Below, one piece after another: positions 33,925-42,505 of a stretch of DNA of 64,000 nt. Made by a program: the position numbers and the translations under genes. How positions within the stretch are numbered: the first letter of the stretch is position 1; each line of letters opens with the position of its first letter. Under the pieces are notes generated by a model that did not search any database, was not told the DNA's origin, and worked only from the letters and a program-made list of their open reading frames with translations. The DNA comes from Microbacterium sp. SORGH_AS_0428 (GTDB taxonomy: Bacteria > Actinomycetota > Actinomycetes > Actinomycetales > Microbacteriaceae), in contig NZ_JAVIZT010000001.1 in assembly GCF_031453615.1 (NCBI RefSeq), positions 1,364,001 to 1,428,000 of the forward strand, in the 5' to 3' direction.

Positions 33925-35602
33925 GGTCGGCCGGCTCCGGCTCGAGAGGCTCGAAGGCCACCGTGGCGAGCCCCGCTCGGGACGGCAGGCCGAGCCGGTG
34001 CAGAGCCTCGGCGAGGTGGTGTTCGACGGTCTTCACGCTGAGCCCGACGGATGCGGCGATCTCGGCGTTGCGGCGTCCCGCCGCCGCGAGAGCGGCGATC
34101 TGGCGCTGACGCGGGCTCAGCTGTCCCAGATCCAGCCCCCGCCGCGGACCGAGGAGGGCTGCCGCGCGACCGCGCGTCGGCGCTCCCGTGATGCGCAGGA
34201 TGTCCTCGACGTGGCTCTGGACGGTACGCGGCGAGAGGTAGAGCACCTGCGCGATGGCGGCGTTCGTGTTCCCCTCCGCGAGGAGCACCGCCACCGCGCG
34301 CTGCTTCTCGGTCATGACGGCCAGGTCGCCCCGCGCGCCGCTGACGCGTCCGGCGAGTTCGCGCCAGCGACGGGCGGCGAGCAGGCGATGGCGCTCGTAG
34401 CCCACCGCATCCGCTTGCCGCGCAAGGCGCAGCAACAGCTCCAGTGCCGCCGCGGGTTCGGAGGCGGCGAGCGCGTCCGCGCGCACGAGCTCGCCGCGCA
34501 GCACCTCGGTCGCCGCTCCCGCCGCCTCGTCGATGCGCACGGATGCCGCGGCCAGCGCCTCCGCGTCCGCCACCTGACCCTGCGACAGTGCCAGCGCACC
34601 GCGCGCGCGAGTCAGCGACGAGGCCGCCACACGATGGCGGGCCAAAGCGCCGCTGCGACGCAGCAGGACGCCCGCGCGGTAGGTGTCGCCGCGCGACAGC
34701 GCCGCCTCGACGAGCACTTCCGTGGCGAACGCACGGTCCCACACTTTGCAGCGCGACAGGTCGGCGCCCGCCGCCGACACGAGCAGCGCGGCGGCGCGCT
34801 GCAGCTGTCCGACCGCGCGGAAGCCCCACGCGACGTACAGGGACGATCCGACGGAGAGGTAGTTCTCGTCCCGGCGCGTGCGCGCGATCACCGCATCCGC
34901 GAGGGTGAAGAAGCGCTCCCGGTCGCCGGCGACCGCGGCACCGTAGCTTCCGATGGCCTGCAGCACCACGAGCGCCCGCGGCGGCACGATCGCGGCACTG
35001 CGGAAGAGCCCTTCGGCGATCGCCCTGACGTCGTCGCGGCGCCCGTGGAACGCGCCGCTGCGCGCGGCGAGCAGCTGCAGGGCCACCGCGGCCGGGTCGG
35101 CGTGCTGGGCGCCGTCCGTCACCACCTGTCCGGGAGCGAGCGCCGCCCCGCGAATCAGCGCGTCGGCGGCGTCGAAGCCGCCCGAGCTGAGCGCAGCCTC
35201 GGCCAGCAGATATCGCGTCAGCAGCGCCCCCTCGTCCGTTTGCGTGAGGGCAGCGGTGACGGCCGCCGCATCCACGCCGAGGCGGTGGGCGTGATCGGTG
35301 CCCGCCATGGCATCCGCGGTCAGCATCGCCGCCGATGCCAGGCGCGCGACGGGAGGCGAGCAGCCCTCGCTCTCGTCCAGTGCGCGACGAGCGTGCGCAG
35401 CCGCATCCGGAAACCGGCAGGCGATCACCGCGGCGATCGTGGCGGCGACACGGCAGAGCGCGCGGTCGGCACGGTTCGGCGCCGCATCCGCGCGCGCACA
35501 CGCACCCGCGAGTTCGACGGCCGCGTCACCGCCGAAGACGCGCAGCAGGATGCCCGTGGCGAACCGCCACGCTTCGGCGCTGCCGTCGACGTCGTCGCCC
35601 AC
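33914..35602 (-). CDS. LuxR-type regulator with two C-terminal HTH domains
   Basis: 562-aa protein. The first about 420 residues are Ala/Arg-rich helical repeats, TPR-like and similar in style to MalT/LAL regulators, but without a Walker A site. Two LuxR HTH domains follow in tandem: MTEKQRAVAVLLAEGNTN...LSPRTVQSHVEDIL (about 420-475) and LSPRQRQIAALAAAGRRN...LSVKTVEHHLAEALHRL (about 490-545). LuxR proteins normally carry one. It is convergent with tctA (11-bp overlap). It could read a paired operator or bind two sites; the target and signal are unknown. It starts at GTG. Confidence 0.8.
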   Translation of the reverse strand: MGDDVDGSAEAWRFATGILLRVFGGDAAVELAGACARADAAPNRADRALCRVAATIAAVIACRFPDAAAHARRALDESEGCSPPVARLASAAMLTADAMAGTDHAHRLGVDAAAVTAALTQTDEGALLTRYLLAEAALSSGGFDAADALIRGAALAPGQVVTDGAQHADPAAVALQLLAARSGAFHGRRDDVRAIAEGLFRSAAIVPPRALVVLQAIGSYGAAVAGDRERFFTLADAVIARTRRDENYLSVGSSLYVAWGFRAVGQLQRAAALLVSAAGADLSRCKVWDRAFATEVLVEAALSRGDTYRAGVLLRRSGALARHRVAASSLTRARGALALSQGQVADAEALAAASVRIDEAAGAATEVLRGELVRADALAASEPAAALELLLRLARQADAVGYERHRLLAARRWRELAGRVSGARGDLAVMTEKQRAVAVLLAEGNTNAAIAQVLYLSPRTVQSHVEDILRITGAPTRGRAAALLGPRRGLDLGQLSPRQRQIAALAAAGRRNAEIAASVGLSVKTVEHHLAEALHRLGLPSRAGLATVAFEPLEPEPADLSG

Positions 35603-35705
35603 GCGATCCGCCCCTCTGCCGGTTTCGGGGGAATCGTGCCACGCCCGGGACCCGTCGCGATACGAACCGGATGCGGAATCCGCCGAAACCCGCAGCAGAC
35701 CAGCG

Positions 35706-36233
35706 TCAGAAGCGGCTCGCGATGGTCTCCCCGAGGCTCGTCCACAGGGTCGGGTCGGCTCCGGAGCCGCCCGGGTCGATGTCGACGAGCAGCAGGCCCT
35801 CGTTACCCTTCACGACCAGGATCGTGCCGATCGAGGCATCGGCCCAGCCGCGGGTGACGCCGGGGATCGGCTGCGCGTTCTCACCCTGCGGATAGAGCTC
35901 TGCGGGAAGGAAGGCATCGGCGTCGGCGGTGTACTGGGCGATGGCGCTGTGCGTGTCGGCATAGGCCCAGGTGCACTGCTGCAGACCCTGCTGCCCCTCT
36001 GCGGCCACCCCCTCGATCGCGTCGACACCGAGCGCTGCGGCGATGTCGGCGGAGGGCACGAGCGCGCAGGCGTCGCCCGTGCCCGACCCCGCCTCGGGCG
36101 CGGGCGCCGAACCCGAATCGGCGCCCGCCGCGGCCGAGCTCCCCGCGGGCTCGGCCGTGTCCGTCGCGGTCTGCGAACAGCCGGTGAGCACCAGGGCTGC
36201 CGCGACCAGGACGAGCGGCTTGAGAGATTTCAC
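35706..36233 (-). CDS. Secreted lipoprotein, DUF3558-like
   Basis: 175-aa lipoprotein. Signal peptide with lipobox LTGC (Cys about 19), then a low-complexity Ser/Ala/Gly/Pro linker to about 50, and a globular part beginning GDACALVPSADIAAALG, with CTWAY further on. Two cysteines, a LVPxADIAxALG segment and a CxW pair resemble actinobacterial DUF3558-type lipoproteins; this is a tentative match. The GTG at 36233 is chosen because the lipoprotein signal starts there. The role is unknown. Confidence 0.7.
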   Translation of the reverse strand: MKSLKPLVLVAAALVLTGCSQTATDTAEPAGSSAAAGADSGSAPAPEAGSGTGDACALVPSADIAAALGVDAIEGVAAEGQQGLQQCTWAYADTHSAIAQYTADADAFLPAELYPQGENAQPIPGVTRGWADASIGTILVVKGNEGLLLVDIDPGGSGADPTLWTSLGETIASRF

Positions 36234-36316
36234 GCCGCGATCATGACAGTCGGCGCCGTGCCGCGATACGGCGCGCGGCGCAAACCCGCCGGAACCCGCA
36301 GTGGCGTCCTCAGAGC

Positions 36317-37213
36317 TCAGTGGCCCGCATCCGCGCGGGTGCCGCGCGTGGTCAGACGGGAGATTCCGGTGACGACGGCCACGATCACGAGTCCGAGCGC
36401 GAGCCCGAAGACGGCGGACAGCGCCGTCTCGATGAGCCACTCCACGACGGGGCCGGCCGCCTCCACGAGGTGCGTGACCGCGTGTACCAGGTGCTCGGGT
36501 CCGTCCCAGAGCGTCTCGGCCAGATTGCCCACGACCAGGTGACCGCCGACCCAGAGCATGGCGACGGTGCCGACGACGCTGATGACCCGGAACACGGCCG
36601 GCATCGACGCGACGACGCGCACACCGAAACGGCGGATGCGGCGGGCGTCGCTCTTCATGAGGCGCAGCCCGATGTCGTCGATCTTCACCAGCAGCGCGAC
36701 CGCGCCGTAGACCAGGGCGGTCATGGCGAGGCCGATGACCAGAAGCGCGCCGAGGGTCATCCAGATGCCGAAATCGGGGTCGAGGCTCGAGAGCGCGATC
36801 AGCATGATCTCGGTGCTGAGGATGAGGTCGGTGCGGACGGCGCCGAACACGAGCTTCTTCTCGTCGCGCGGGGAGTCGTCATCCGCATCCTCGTGGTGCG
36901 CACCGAACCACTCGAGGACCTTCTCTGCGCCCTCGAAGCAGAGGAACCCGCCGCCCAGGATCAGCAGGAAAGGCAGGACCCACGGCGCGAACGCGGTCAG
37001 CAGCAGCGCGATCGGGATGATGATGACGAACTTGTTGATGAGGCTGCCGAGCGCGATCTTCCACACCACCGGCAGCTCCCGTGCCGGCGTGATGCCCTGC
37101 ACGTACTGCGGGGTGACGGCGGCGTCGTCGATCACGACGCCTGCGGTCTTCGCGCTCGCCTTGATGGCGGCGGTCAGGATGTCATCGACGACGGCGAGCA
37201 GGCCGACCGACAT
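36317..37213 (-). CDS. DUF808 (YedI) family inner-membrane protein
   Basis: 298-aa protein beginning MSVGLLAVVDDILTAAIKAS, then KTAGVVIDDAAVTPQYVQG, the signature N-terminus of DUF808/YedI. About eight hydrophobic helices follow, with a soluble acidic loop (HHEDADDDSPRDEKK) after the third. The function is unknown. An in-frame start two codons upstream (37219) is possible. Confidence 0.88.
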   Translation of the reverse strand: MSVGLLAVVDDILTAAIKASAKTAGVVIDDAAVTPQYVQGITPARELPVVWKIALGSLINKFVIIIPIALLLTAFAPWVLPFLLILGGGFLCFEGAEKVLEWFGAHHEDADDDSPRDEKKLVFGAVRTDLILSTEIMLIALSSLDPDFGIWMTLGALLVIGLAMTALVYGAVALLVKIDDIGLRLMKSDARRIRRFGVRVVASMPAVFRVISVVGTVAMLWVGGHLVVGNLAETLWDGPEHLVHAVTHLVEAAGPVVEWLIETALSAVFGLALGLVIVAVVTGISRLTTRGTRADAGH

Positions 37214-37330
37214 ACGCACTCTCCCGGATGCGAGGGCCGCAGCCGAACGGCTGCAGGGGCGGATGCCCTCAGCGAGGATATCGGCCCCGGAAGAGGCGGG
37301 ATCGCGGGTTGCGCGAATCGCGGCGCCGGA

Positions 37331-38431
37331 TCACGCGCCGGCGCGCACCGGGCCCGTGCTGCCACGCATGATGAACTCGACGGGGGGCAGTTCGATCGGG
37401 GCGGGTTCCCGCCCCTCCACGAGGGAGATGAGCACCCGCGCGCTCGCCCGCCCCCACTGGATGACGTCCTGCCGGACGGTGGTCAACGGAGGCACCACGT
37501 AGGGCGCGAGCGGGATGTCGTCGAAGCCCACGACGGACAGGTCGGCGGGCACACGCAGACCACGGTCGATCGCGGCCGACATCCCGGCGATCGCCATCAG
37601 GTCGTTGGCGTAGATGATCGCGGTGGGCGCCGCCGCCAGATCGAGCAGCTCATGTGTGGCCCTGGCACCTGCCGCTCCGGTGAAGTCGGCGACGACCGTG
37701 GCGCCCGGCTCGAGCCCGAGTTCGGCCATCTCGTCTTCCCATGCCCGGCGACGCACCGCGGAATGGACGTAACGATCGGAGCCCCCGACGTGCGCGATGC
37801 GCCGGTGTCCGAGCGCATGAAGGTGACGCACGGCCCGACGCACCCCCGCGGCGTCGTCGAGGCCGATGGGATCCGGGCCCGCGCCGGAGGGCGCGTCCGG
37901 TCCGACGAGAACGTAGGGCAGACCGAGCTCTGCCAGCTCGACGGGCCGCTGGTCGCCGATCCGCAGATCACCGAGGAAGACCCCGTCCACGCGCGCCTCG
38001 TTGGCAAAACTCGCGTACGCCGCGCGCTCGGTCTCCTCGCTGTCGACGACCTGCAGCACGAGAGCGTAACCCTCGCCGGACAGCGTGCTCTCGACACCGG
38101 CGATGAACTGCGGGAAGAACGGGTCGGTGCTGAAGAGCTCCGGCTCGCGCCGCACGATGTAACCGAGCGCCTGCGCCCGGCTGCGCGAGAGGGCGCGGGC
38201 ACGGGCATCCGGCTTCCAGTTGAGGGCCGCGGCCGCATCCAGGATCCGCGCCCGCGCCTCCTCGCCCACACCGCCGCGACCGTTGAAGACGAAGGAGACC
38301 GCGCTCTTGGAGACACGGGCCATCGCGGCCACGTCTCCGATCGTGGCCTTGCGGGTCTCGCCCTTGCGCTTGCCCCGAGCGGGAGCAGCACCGGCGCTCG
38401 CACCGCTGGGAAGGGAAGGCTCGTTCTGCAC
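37331..38431 (-). CDS. LacI family repressor of the split glycan locus
   Basis: 366-aa. After an N-terminal tail rich in Gly/Ala/Arg/Lys, the HTH reads ATIGDVAAMARVSKSAVSFVFNGRGGVGEEARARI, with the hinge around LNWKPDARARAL. A periplasmic-binding-like effector domain follows (GVFLGDLRIGD, VGFDDIPLAPYVVPPLTTV). It represses sugar-use genes until its sugar binds. The GTG start has TATGAT six bases upstream, and an operator-like ACTAAATCGG/TTTAGT site covers the promoter (autoregulation). The same words recur ahead of the permease operon and far away ahead of the binding-protein gene near 58 kb. Confidence 0.88.
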   Translation of the reverse strand: MQNEPSLPSGASAGAAPARGKRKGETRKATIGDVAAMARVSKSAVSFVFNGRGGVGEEARARILDAAAALNWKPDARARALSRSRAQALGYIVRREPELFSTDPFFPQFIAGVESTLSGEGYALVLQVVDSEETERAAYASFANEARVDGVFLGDLRIGDQRPVELAELGLPYVLVGPDAPSGAGPDPIGLDDAAGVRRAVRHLHALGHRRIAHVGGSDRYVHSAVRRRAWEDEMAELGLEPGATVVADFTGAAGARATHELLDLAAAPTAIIYANDLMAIAGMSAAIDRGLRVPADLSVVGFDDIPLAPYVVPPLTTVRQDVIQWGRASARVLISLVEGREPAPIELPPVEFIMRGSTGPVRAGA

Positions 38432-38437
38432 CTCAGA

Positions 38438-38465
38438 ATCATAGCGTCGTTTAGTCCGATTTAGT
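38438..38465 (-). promoter_or_regulatory. lacI-type gene promoter (TATGAT) and overlapping operator
   Basis: Minus-strand TATGAT (38443-38438) lies six bases before the GTG. Immediately upstream, TTTAGT occurs at 38450-38455 and 38460-38465 around TCCGA. On the minus strand this contains ACTAAATCGG (38465-38456), identical to 58165-58174. Confidence 0.6.
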
Positions 38466-38541
38466 TGAATGCTCTCCCTCTCGAACCTCGCCATACCGCG
38501 GAATCATGCGCGATGCCAACGCGAGTTGATCTCTTGAACAA

Positions 38542-38554
38542 AAACCGGTTTACT
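38542..38554. promoter_or_regulatory. LacI-type operator upstream of the ABC permease operon
   Basis: AAACCGGTTT (38542-38551) is a perfect palindrome centred on CCGG, the layout typical of LacI-family operators. The minus strand of 38543-38554 reads AGTAAACCGGTT, identical to 58108-58119 upstream of the sugar-binding protein gene. It lies about 105 bp before the first permease start. Confidence 0.7.
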
Positions 38555-38657
38555 CGTGTGACGTGCACAGCACACCCGGGGTCGCGACGTCGCCGCCCCC
38601 GGAGCGAGACGAGGGAGTACGCGAGATGTCGCGACCAGGGCGAAAGGCCGGACAGCA

Positions 38658-39584
38658 GTGACTGCGCTCATCAGCCGACGCGACGGGTCACCGCGCCGCC
38701 GCCGACGCCTCCAGCGGTGGCTGGGCGAGAACCCCCTCGGGATGCTGCTGAGCGCGCCGTACGTGGCGTTCGTCGTCGTGGTCTTCCTCGTGCCCTTCGG
38801 CTTCGGCATCTGGATGTCGTTCCACGACTTCTTCTTCACGGCGCCCGGCGTGCAGGTTCCCCAGCCGTTCGTCGGCCTCGACAACTTCGCACAGGTGCTG
38901 GCCGACCCGCAGGTGCACCAGGCGTTCCTGAACCTGCTCGTGTTCCTCGTGATCAACGTGCCGCTGACCGTCGTGCTGGGTCTGCTCCTGTCCAGCGGCC
39001 TGAACGCGGTCGTGCATTGGAAGGGCTTCTTCCGCGTCGCGTACTACATCCCCTACGTGACGGCGTCGGTGGCGACCATCGCCGTGTGGATCTTCCTCTT
39101 CAACGGCAACGGCGTGGTGAACACGCTGCTGGGTGAGCTCGCACCGAACCCGACCTGGCTCGCCAACCCCGCGATCATCATGCCGCTGATCGCGGTCTAC
39201 GTGACCTGGAAGAACCTCGGCTTCTACATCCTGCTGTATCTCGCAGCTCTCCAGAATGTGCCCCAGGAGCAGTACGAGGCGGCTCAGCTCGACGGCGCCG
39301 GCCGGTGGCAGCGCTTCCGCTCGGTGACCCTGCCCGGGGTGGCGCCGGTGACCTCGCTCGTCATCCTGTTGTCGATCATCACGACGGGGCAGATCTTCAC
39401 CGAGCCCTACCTGCTCACCGGTGGCGGACCCAACGGCGCCTCCCTCACCCCCGCGCTGTTGATGTACCAGAAGGGCATCCAGCAGGGGCAGCCGGACATC
39501 GCGGCCGCGATCGGCATGATCCTCGTGCTGCTCGTGATGATCGTGTCGCTCGTGTCGCGTCGCCTCACCGAGAGGAAGAACTGA
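38658..39584 (+). CDS. Sugar ABC transporter permease (MalF/UgpA type)
   Basis: 308-aa membrane subunit with six helices. The N-terminal tail is basic, followed by LGMLLSAPYVAFVVVVFLVP-type helix 1. The EAA loop EAAQLDGAGRWQRFRSVTLPG lies near residue 215. It belongs to the CUT1 (oligosaccharide) family. It starts at GTG. It is the first gene of the LacI-controlled operon and its stop overlaps the next permease start (TGATG). No ATPase gene is nearby, so a shared MsiK-like ATPase elsewhere is expected. Confidence 0.9.
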   Translation: MTALISRRDGSPRRRRRLQRWLGENPLGMLLSAPYVAFVVVVFLVPFGFGIWMSFHDFFFTAPGVQVPQPFVGLDNFAQVLADPQVHQAFLNLLVFLVINVPLTVVLGLLLSSGLNAVVHWKGFFRVAYYIPYVTASVATIAVWIFLFNGNGVVNTLLGELAPNPTWLANPAIIMPLIAVYVTWKNLGFYILLYLAALQNVPQEQYEAAQLDGAGRWQRFRSVTLPGVAPVTSLVILLSIITTGQIFTEPYLLTGGGPNGASLTPALLMYQKGIQQGQPDIAAAIGMILVLLVMIVSLVSRRLTERKN

Positions 39585-40474
39585 TGGCCTCGATCGCTCC
39601 GCGCACCCGTCGTGCGAAGGAACAGCCCCGCTCGGTCGGCACCTCCCGCGCCCTCGCGGCGCTTCGCTTCGCTGCGCTGGGCCTGGGCGCCCTCGCCGCG
39701 CTCGTGCCGTTCTACTACATGGTGCTCGGCGCGTTGCAGCGCCAGCGCGACACGACCCTGTTCGGGCTGCTCCCCCTCCCGGGAAACCTGACGCTCGACA
39801 ACTTCGTCGAGGTCAACGAGTCGATCAACCTGTTCCGGTCGCTGCTGAACTCGCTGATCATGACGGCGGGCGTCGTGGGCTGCACGCTCGTGTTCGGGCT
39901 GCTCGTGGGCTACGCGCTTTCGGTGCTGCAGTTCCGCGGCCAGGGGCTGGTGTTCGCCCTCGTGCTGCTCGTGCAGGCCATTCCGTTCCAGTTGCTCATG
40001 ATCCCGCTGTACGTGATGGTCGTGCGCTACTTCAACCTGGCCGACAGCTACCTGGGCATGATCCTCCCGTTCGCGATCAACTCCGTCGCCGTGCTGATCT
40101 TCCGGCAGTACTTCCTCCAGATCCCGAAGGAGATCTTCGACGCGGCGCGCATCGACGGAGCCGGTGAGCTGCGGATCCTCCGCTCGATCGCCGTACCGCT
40201 GGTTCGTCCCGCCGTGCTGACCGCGATGCTCGTCACCTTCATCGGCCCGTGGAACGAGTTCCTGTGGCCGTTCCTGGTCACGAAGGACGCCAACCTGCAG
40301 ACCCTGGCGGTGAGCCTCGCGAACTTCTCGCAGTCGAACGGCTCCTTCCTCGCGAACCCGATGGGGGCGGTGCTCGCCGGTGCGTGCGTGCTCGCCGTTC
40401 CTGTCGTCGTGCTCTTCCTCGCCTTCCAGCGGCACTTCACCTCGGCGAACCTCGGTTCGGCCGTGAAGGGCTGA
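39584..40474 (+). CDS. Sugar ABC transporter permease (MalG/UgpE type)
   Basis: 296-aa second permease of the CUT1 importer, six helices. The EAA loop reads DAARIDGAGELRILRSIAVPL (about 187-207). Downstream GPWNEFLWPFLVTKD is typical of MalG-type subunits, as is the C-terminal FLAFQRHFTSANLGSAVKG. It is translationally coupled to the first permease. Confidence 0.92.
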   Translation: MASIAPRTRRAKEQPRSVGTSRALAALRFAALGLGALAALVPFYYMVLGALQRQRDTTLFGLLPLPGNLTLDNFVEVNESINLFRSLLNSLIMTAGVVGCTLVFGLLVGYALSVLQFRGQGLVFALVLLVQAIPFQLLMIPLYVMVVRYFNLADSYLGMILPFAINSVAVLIFRQYFLQIPKEIFDAARIDGAGELRILRSIAVPLVRPAVLTAMLVTFIGPWNEFLWPFLVTKDANLQTLAVSLANFSQSNGSFLANPMGAVLAGACVLAVPVVVLFLAFQRHFTSANLGSAVKG

Positions 40475-40523
40475 TCGCCGCGGCACCCGCATCCTCGACC
40501 CGTCCCTCGACAAGGCAAGGCAG

Positions 40524-41612
40524 ATGACCCAGACCGACGAACTCGAACCCGACGCCACCATCGCGTACGCACTGCGCCGGGTCGGCAACCTCATGGAAGC
40601 CGACACGAACGACCCCTACGAGGTGGAGGGCGTGCTCAACCCCGGAACGGCGTGGGGCCCCGACGGCGAGCTCTACCTCTATCCGCGCATCGTCGCGGAG
40701 GGCAACGTCTCGCGCATCGCCCGGGCACGCGTGGTGATCGAGGACGGTGTGCCCACGGGAGTCGAACGCCTCGGGGTGGTGCTCTCCCCCGACGAGGGGT
40801 GGGAGCACGGACGTCAGAACGCGGGTGTCGAAGACCCTCGGATCACCTTCGTCGAGCCGCTGGGCCTCCATGTGATGACGTACGTGGCGTACGGCCCGCT
40901 CGGACCCAAGTCCGCGATCGCCGTCTCGACGGACACGATCACGTGGCGGCGATTGGGTCCCATCCGCTTCGCCTATCAGCCCGAGCTCGACTCGGATCTG
41001 AATCTCTTCCCCAACAAGGACATCGTCTTCTTCCCCGAAGCGGTGCCGGGGCCGGACGGGCATCCGTCGCTGGCGTTGCTGCATCGCCCCATGTGGGACC
41101 TGGACTGGCTGCGACCCGGCGAGGGTGCGCGGCCGCCGGCCGGCATCGCCGACGACCGCCCGTCGATCTGGATCGGCTATGTCGATCTCGAAGCCGCGAC
41201 GCGTGACGTCAACGCGCTCACCCTGGTCGAGAACTCGTCGCAGATCGTCGCCCCCGAGGCGGCGTACGAGTCGGCCAAGATCGGCGCCGGCCCCTCGCCG
41301 CTGCGCGTTCCCGAGGGCTGGCTGCTCCTGCACCACGGCGTCTCCGGTACGACGCCGCGCGGATTCGAGCTGGCACACGGGTCGAAGTACAGCGCCGGCG
41401 CGATCCTGTTGGATGCGGCCGACCCGCGCCGCGTGCTCGCGCGCACACCCGAGCCGCTGCTCGCGCCCGAGACCGCAGAGGAGCTCTCGGGCACCCTCGG
41501 CAATGTCGTCTTCCCCACGGCTATCGAGAAGATCGGCGAGCGCTGGTTCGTGTTCTACGGCATGGCCGACTCCTCGATCGGCGTCGCCGAGTTGGAGCGC
41601 GCCGAAGGCTGA
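40524..41612 (+). CDS. GH130 family glycosidase / beta-mannoside phosphorylase
   Basis: 362-aa five-bladed beta-propeller enzyme. Seen: NPGTAWGPDGELYLYPRI, then AGVEDPRITFVE with the catalytic-type Asp of GH130, YVAYGPLGPKSAIAVS, DIVFFPE, SAKIGAGPSPLRVPEGWLLL (GH130 has a conserved G-x-GxPP/S-P region), HGVSG and FPTAIEKIGERWFVFYGMAD. GH130 enzymes phosphorolyse or hydrolyse beta-1,2 or beta-1,4 mannosides in the cytosol. It sits directly after the permeases and ends in a strong terminator. It probably processes imported oligosaccharides released by the PL8 lyase. Confidence 0.85.
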   Translation: MTQTDELEPDATIAYALRRVGNLMEADTNDPYEVEGVLNPGTAWGPDGELYLYPRIVAEGNVSRIARARVVIEDGVPTGVERLGVVLSPDEGWEHGRQNAGVEDPRITFVEPLGLHVMTYVAYGPLGPKSAIAVSTDTITWRRLGPIRFAYQPELDSDLNLFPNKDIVFFPEAVPGPDGHPSLALLHRPMWDLDWLRPGEGARPPAGIADDRPSIWIGYVDLEAATRDVNALTLVENSSQIVAPEAAYESAKIGAGPSPLRVPEGWLLLHHGVSGTTPRGFELAHGSKYSAGAILLDAADPRRVLARTPEPLLAPETAEELSGTLGNVVFPTAIEKIGERWFVFYGMADSSIGVAELERAEG

Positions 41613-41629
41613 GCGCGACGAAGCGTTCG

Positions 41630-41667
41630 CACGGATGCGGCGGGGCTTCGGCCTCGCCGCATCCGTG
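41630..41667 (+). terminator. Stable hairpin terminator after the GH130 gene
   Basis: A 17-bp stem (41630-41646 with 41651-41667, one G-T pair) closes on a TTCG tetraloop, 18 bp after the stop codon. Only TCTCAT follows instead of a U-run, which is usual in high-GC actinobacteria. It marks the right end of the left half of the glycan locus. Confidence 0.75.
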
Positions 41668-41774
41668 TCTCATCGACTGAGCCCGGCGGGATCTTCGACG
41701 ATCGCGCGTGAGGGCGGTCGACCTAGCATGATCGCGCCTGACCCGTTCGAGATGGCTTCCAGGTGGGTATCGGG

Positions 41775-41969
41775 CTACATCCCATATCCGCCCACGTATC
41801 CGTCCGGGGGTTCCGTGAGATCACCCATCCGCCTCGCCCGCCGAAAGGCTTCGGATGCGGAGTCCATATCACCGAGCTCATGGTGGAGGAGTCCCAGGTT
41901 GAACGCGGAGAAGCCGTCGCCATGGTGGACGCTGCCGCCAATTCTGACTCCCGGCTCGGCGTCATGAGC
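41775..41969 (-). pseudogene. C-terminal remnant of a TPR/Sel1-repeat protein
   Basis: A 64-codon open stretch with no start codon at its head. It reads HHGDGFSAFNLGLLHHELGD, then MDSASEAFRRARRMGDL, a Sel1/TPR repeat, and ends GYVGGYGM-stop. It begins immediately after, and in frame with, the TAG of the adjacent lipoprotein gene. It is most simply the surviving 3' end of a deleted gene at the edge of the RHS island. The rest of 41668-41774 shows nothing. Confidence 0.6.
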
Positions 41970-42425
41970 CTAATTGACTGGTTCACAAGGCTGAGGACGC
42001 GTGGCGCCGTCAGGATGAAGCCACTCGTTGGCCGGCAATCCCGTAGTCGGAACTTTGAAGACCGCACTGGCGACCGGTGAATCGTTGAGGTAGAGGGCGA
42101 CGTCCATCTCCGTGCCCGCCGGCAGCTCGGGAAGCGCAAACCTCCCGATCGGTGCGCCAGCGATAGCGCCATTGACAAAGACGTCTCCTCGCGAGACGTC
42201 TAGAGGCGCTTTCACTTCCCAGAAGTGAACCCAGTCAAGGTCCGTAGAGAGGTTTCGATAGCTCGCAACGATCTCATCGATCGGACCTGACGTACAGACG
42301 GCGATCTCCAGCGACTGGTCGGACCCGCGGACGGCTAGTGGACCCTGCCAAAGGTTGTTGTCACATGCTGAGAGCCCCAGAGGGGCAAGCACAATGAGCC
42401 CGAAGGCCAGCAGCCATCTCGACAT
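41970..42425 (-). CDS. Small secreted lipoprotein, unknown family
   Basis: 151-aa. The signal peptide MSRWLLAFGLIVLAPLGLSAC has lipobox LSAC (Cys21). The mature part carries QSLEIAVCTSGPIDEIV, DLDWVHFWEV and LPAGTEMDVALYLNDSP, suggesting a beta-sandwich. GAGGGG lies 8 bp before the ATG at 42425; an upstream GTG at 42434 is possible. It lies at the distal end of the gene chain behind the RHS gene. No function is recognised. Confidence 0.7.
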   Translation of the reverse strand: MSRWLLAFGLIVLAPLGLSACDNNLWQGPLAVRGSDQSLEIAVCTSGPIDEIVASYRNLSTDLDWVHFWEVKAPLDVSRGDVFVNGAIAGAPIGRFALPELPAGTEMDVALYLNDSPVASAVFKVPTTGLPANEWLHPDGATRPQPCEPVN

Positions 42426-42505
42426 CCGCCGCACCCCTCATACCTCCCATATCCTGACGACGCGATGGGCCCGGCCGCGCGTTGCAGCATCCTGCCGTGC
42501 GGCCG

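Noticed and set aside
41723..42178. Minus-strand 151-codon open frame overlapping the lipoprotein gene
   Set aside because: Its translation is Ser/Arg/Thr-rich and lies out of frame with both the lipoprotein and the TPR remnant. The remnant sequence is clearly in another frame.
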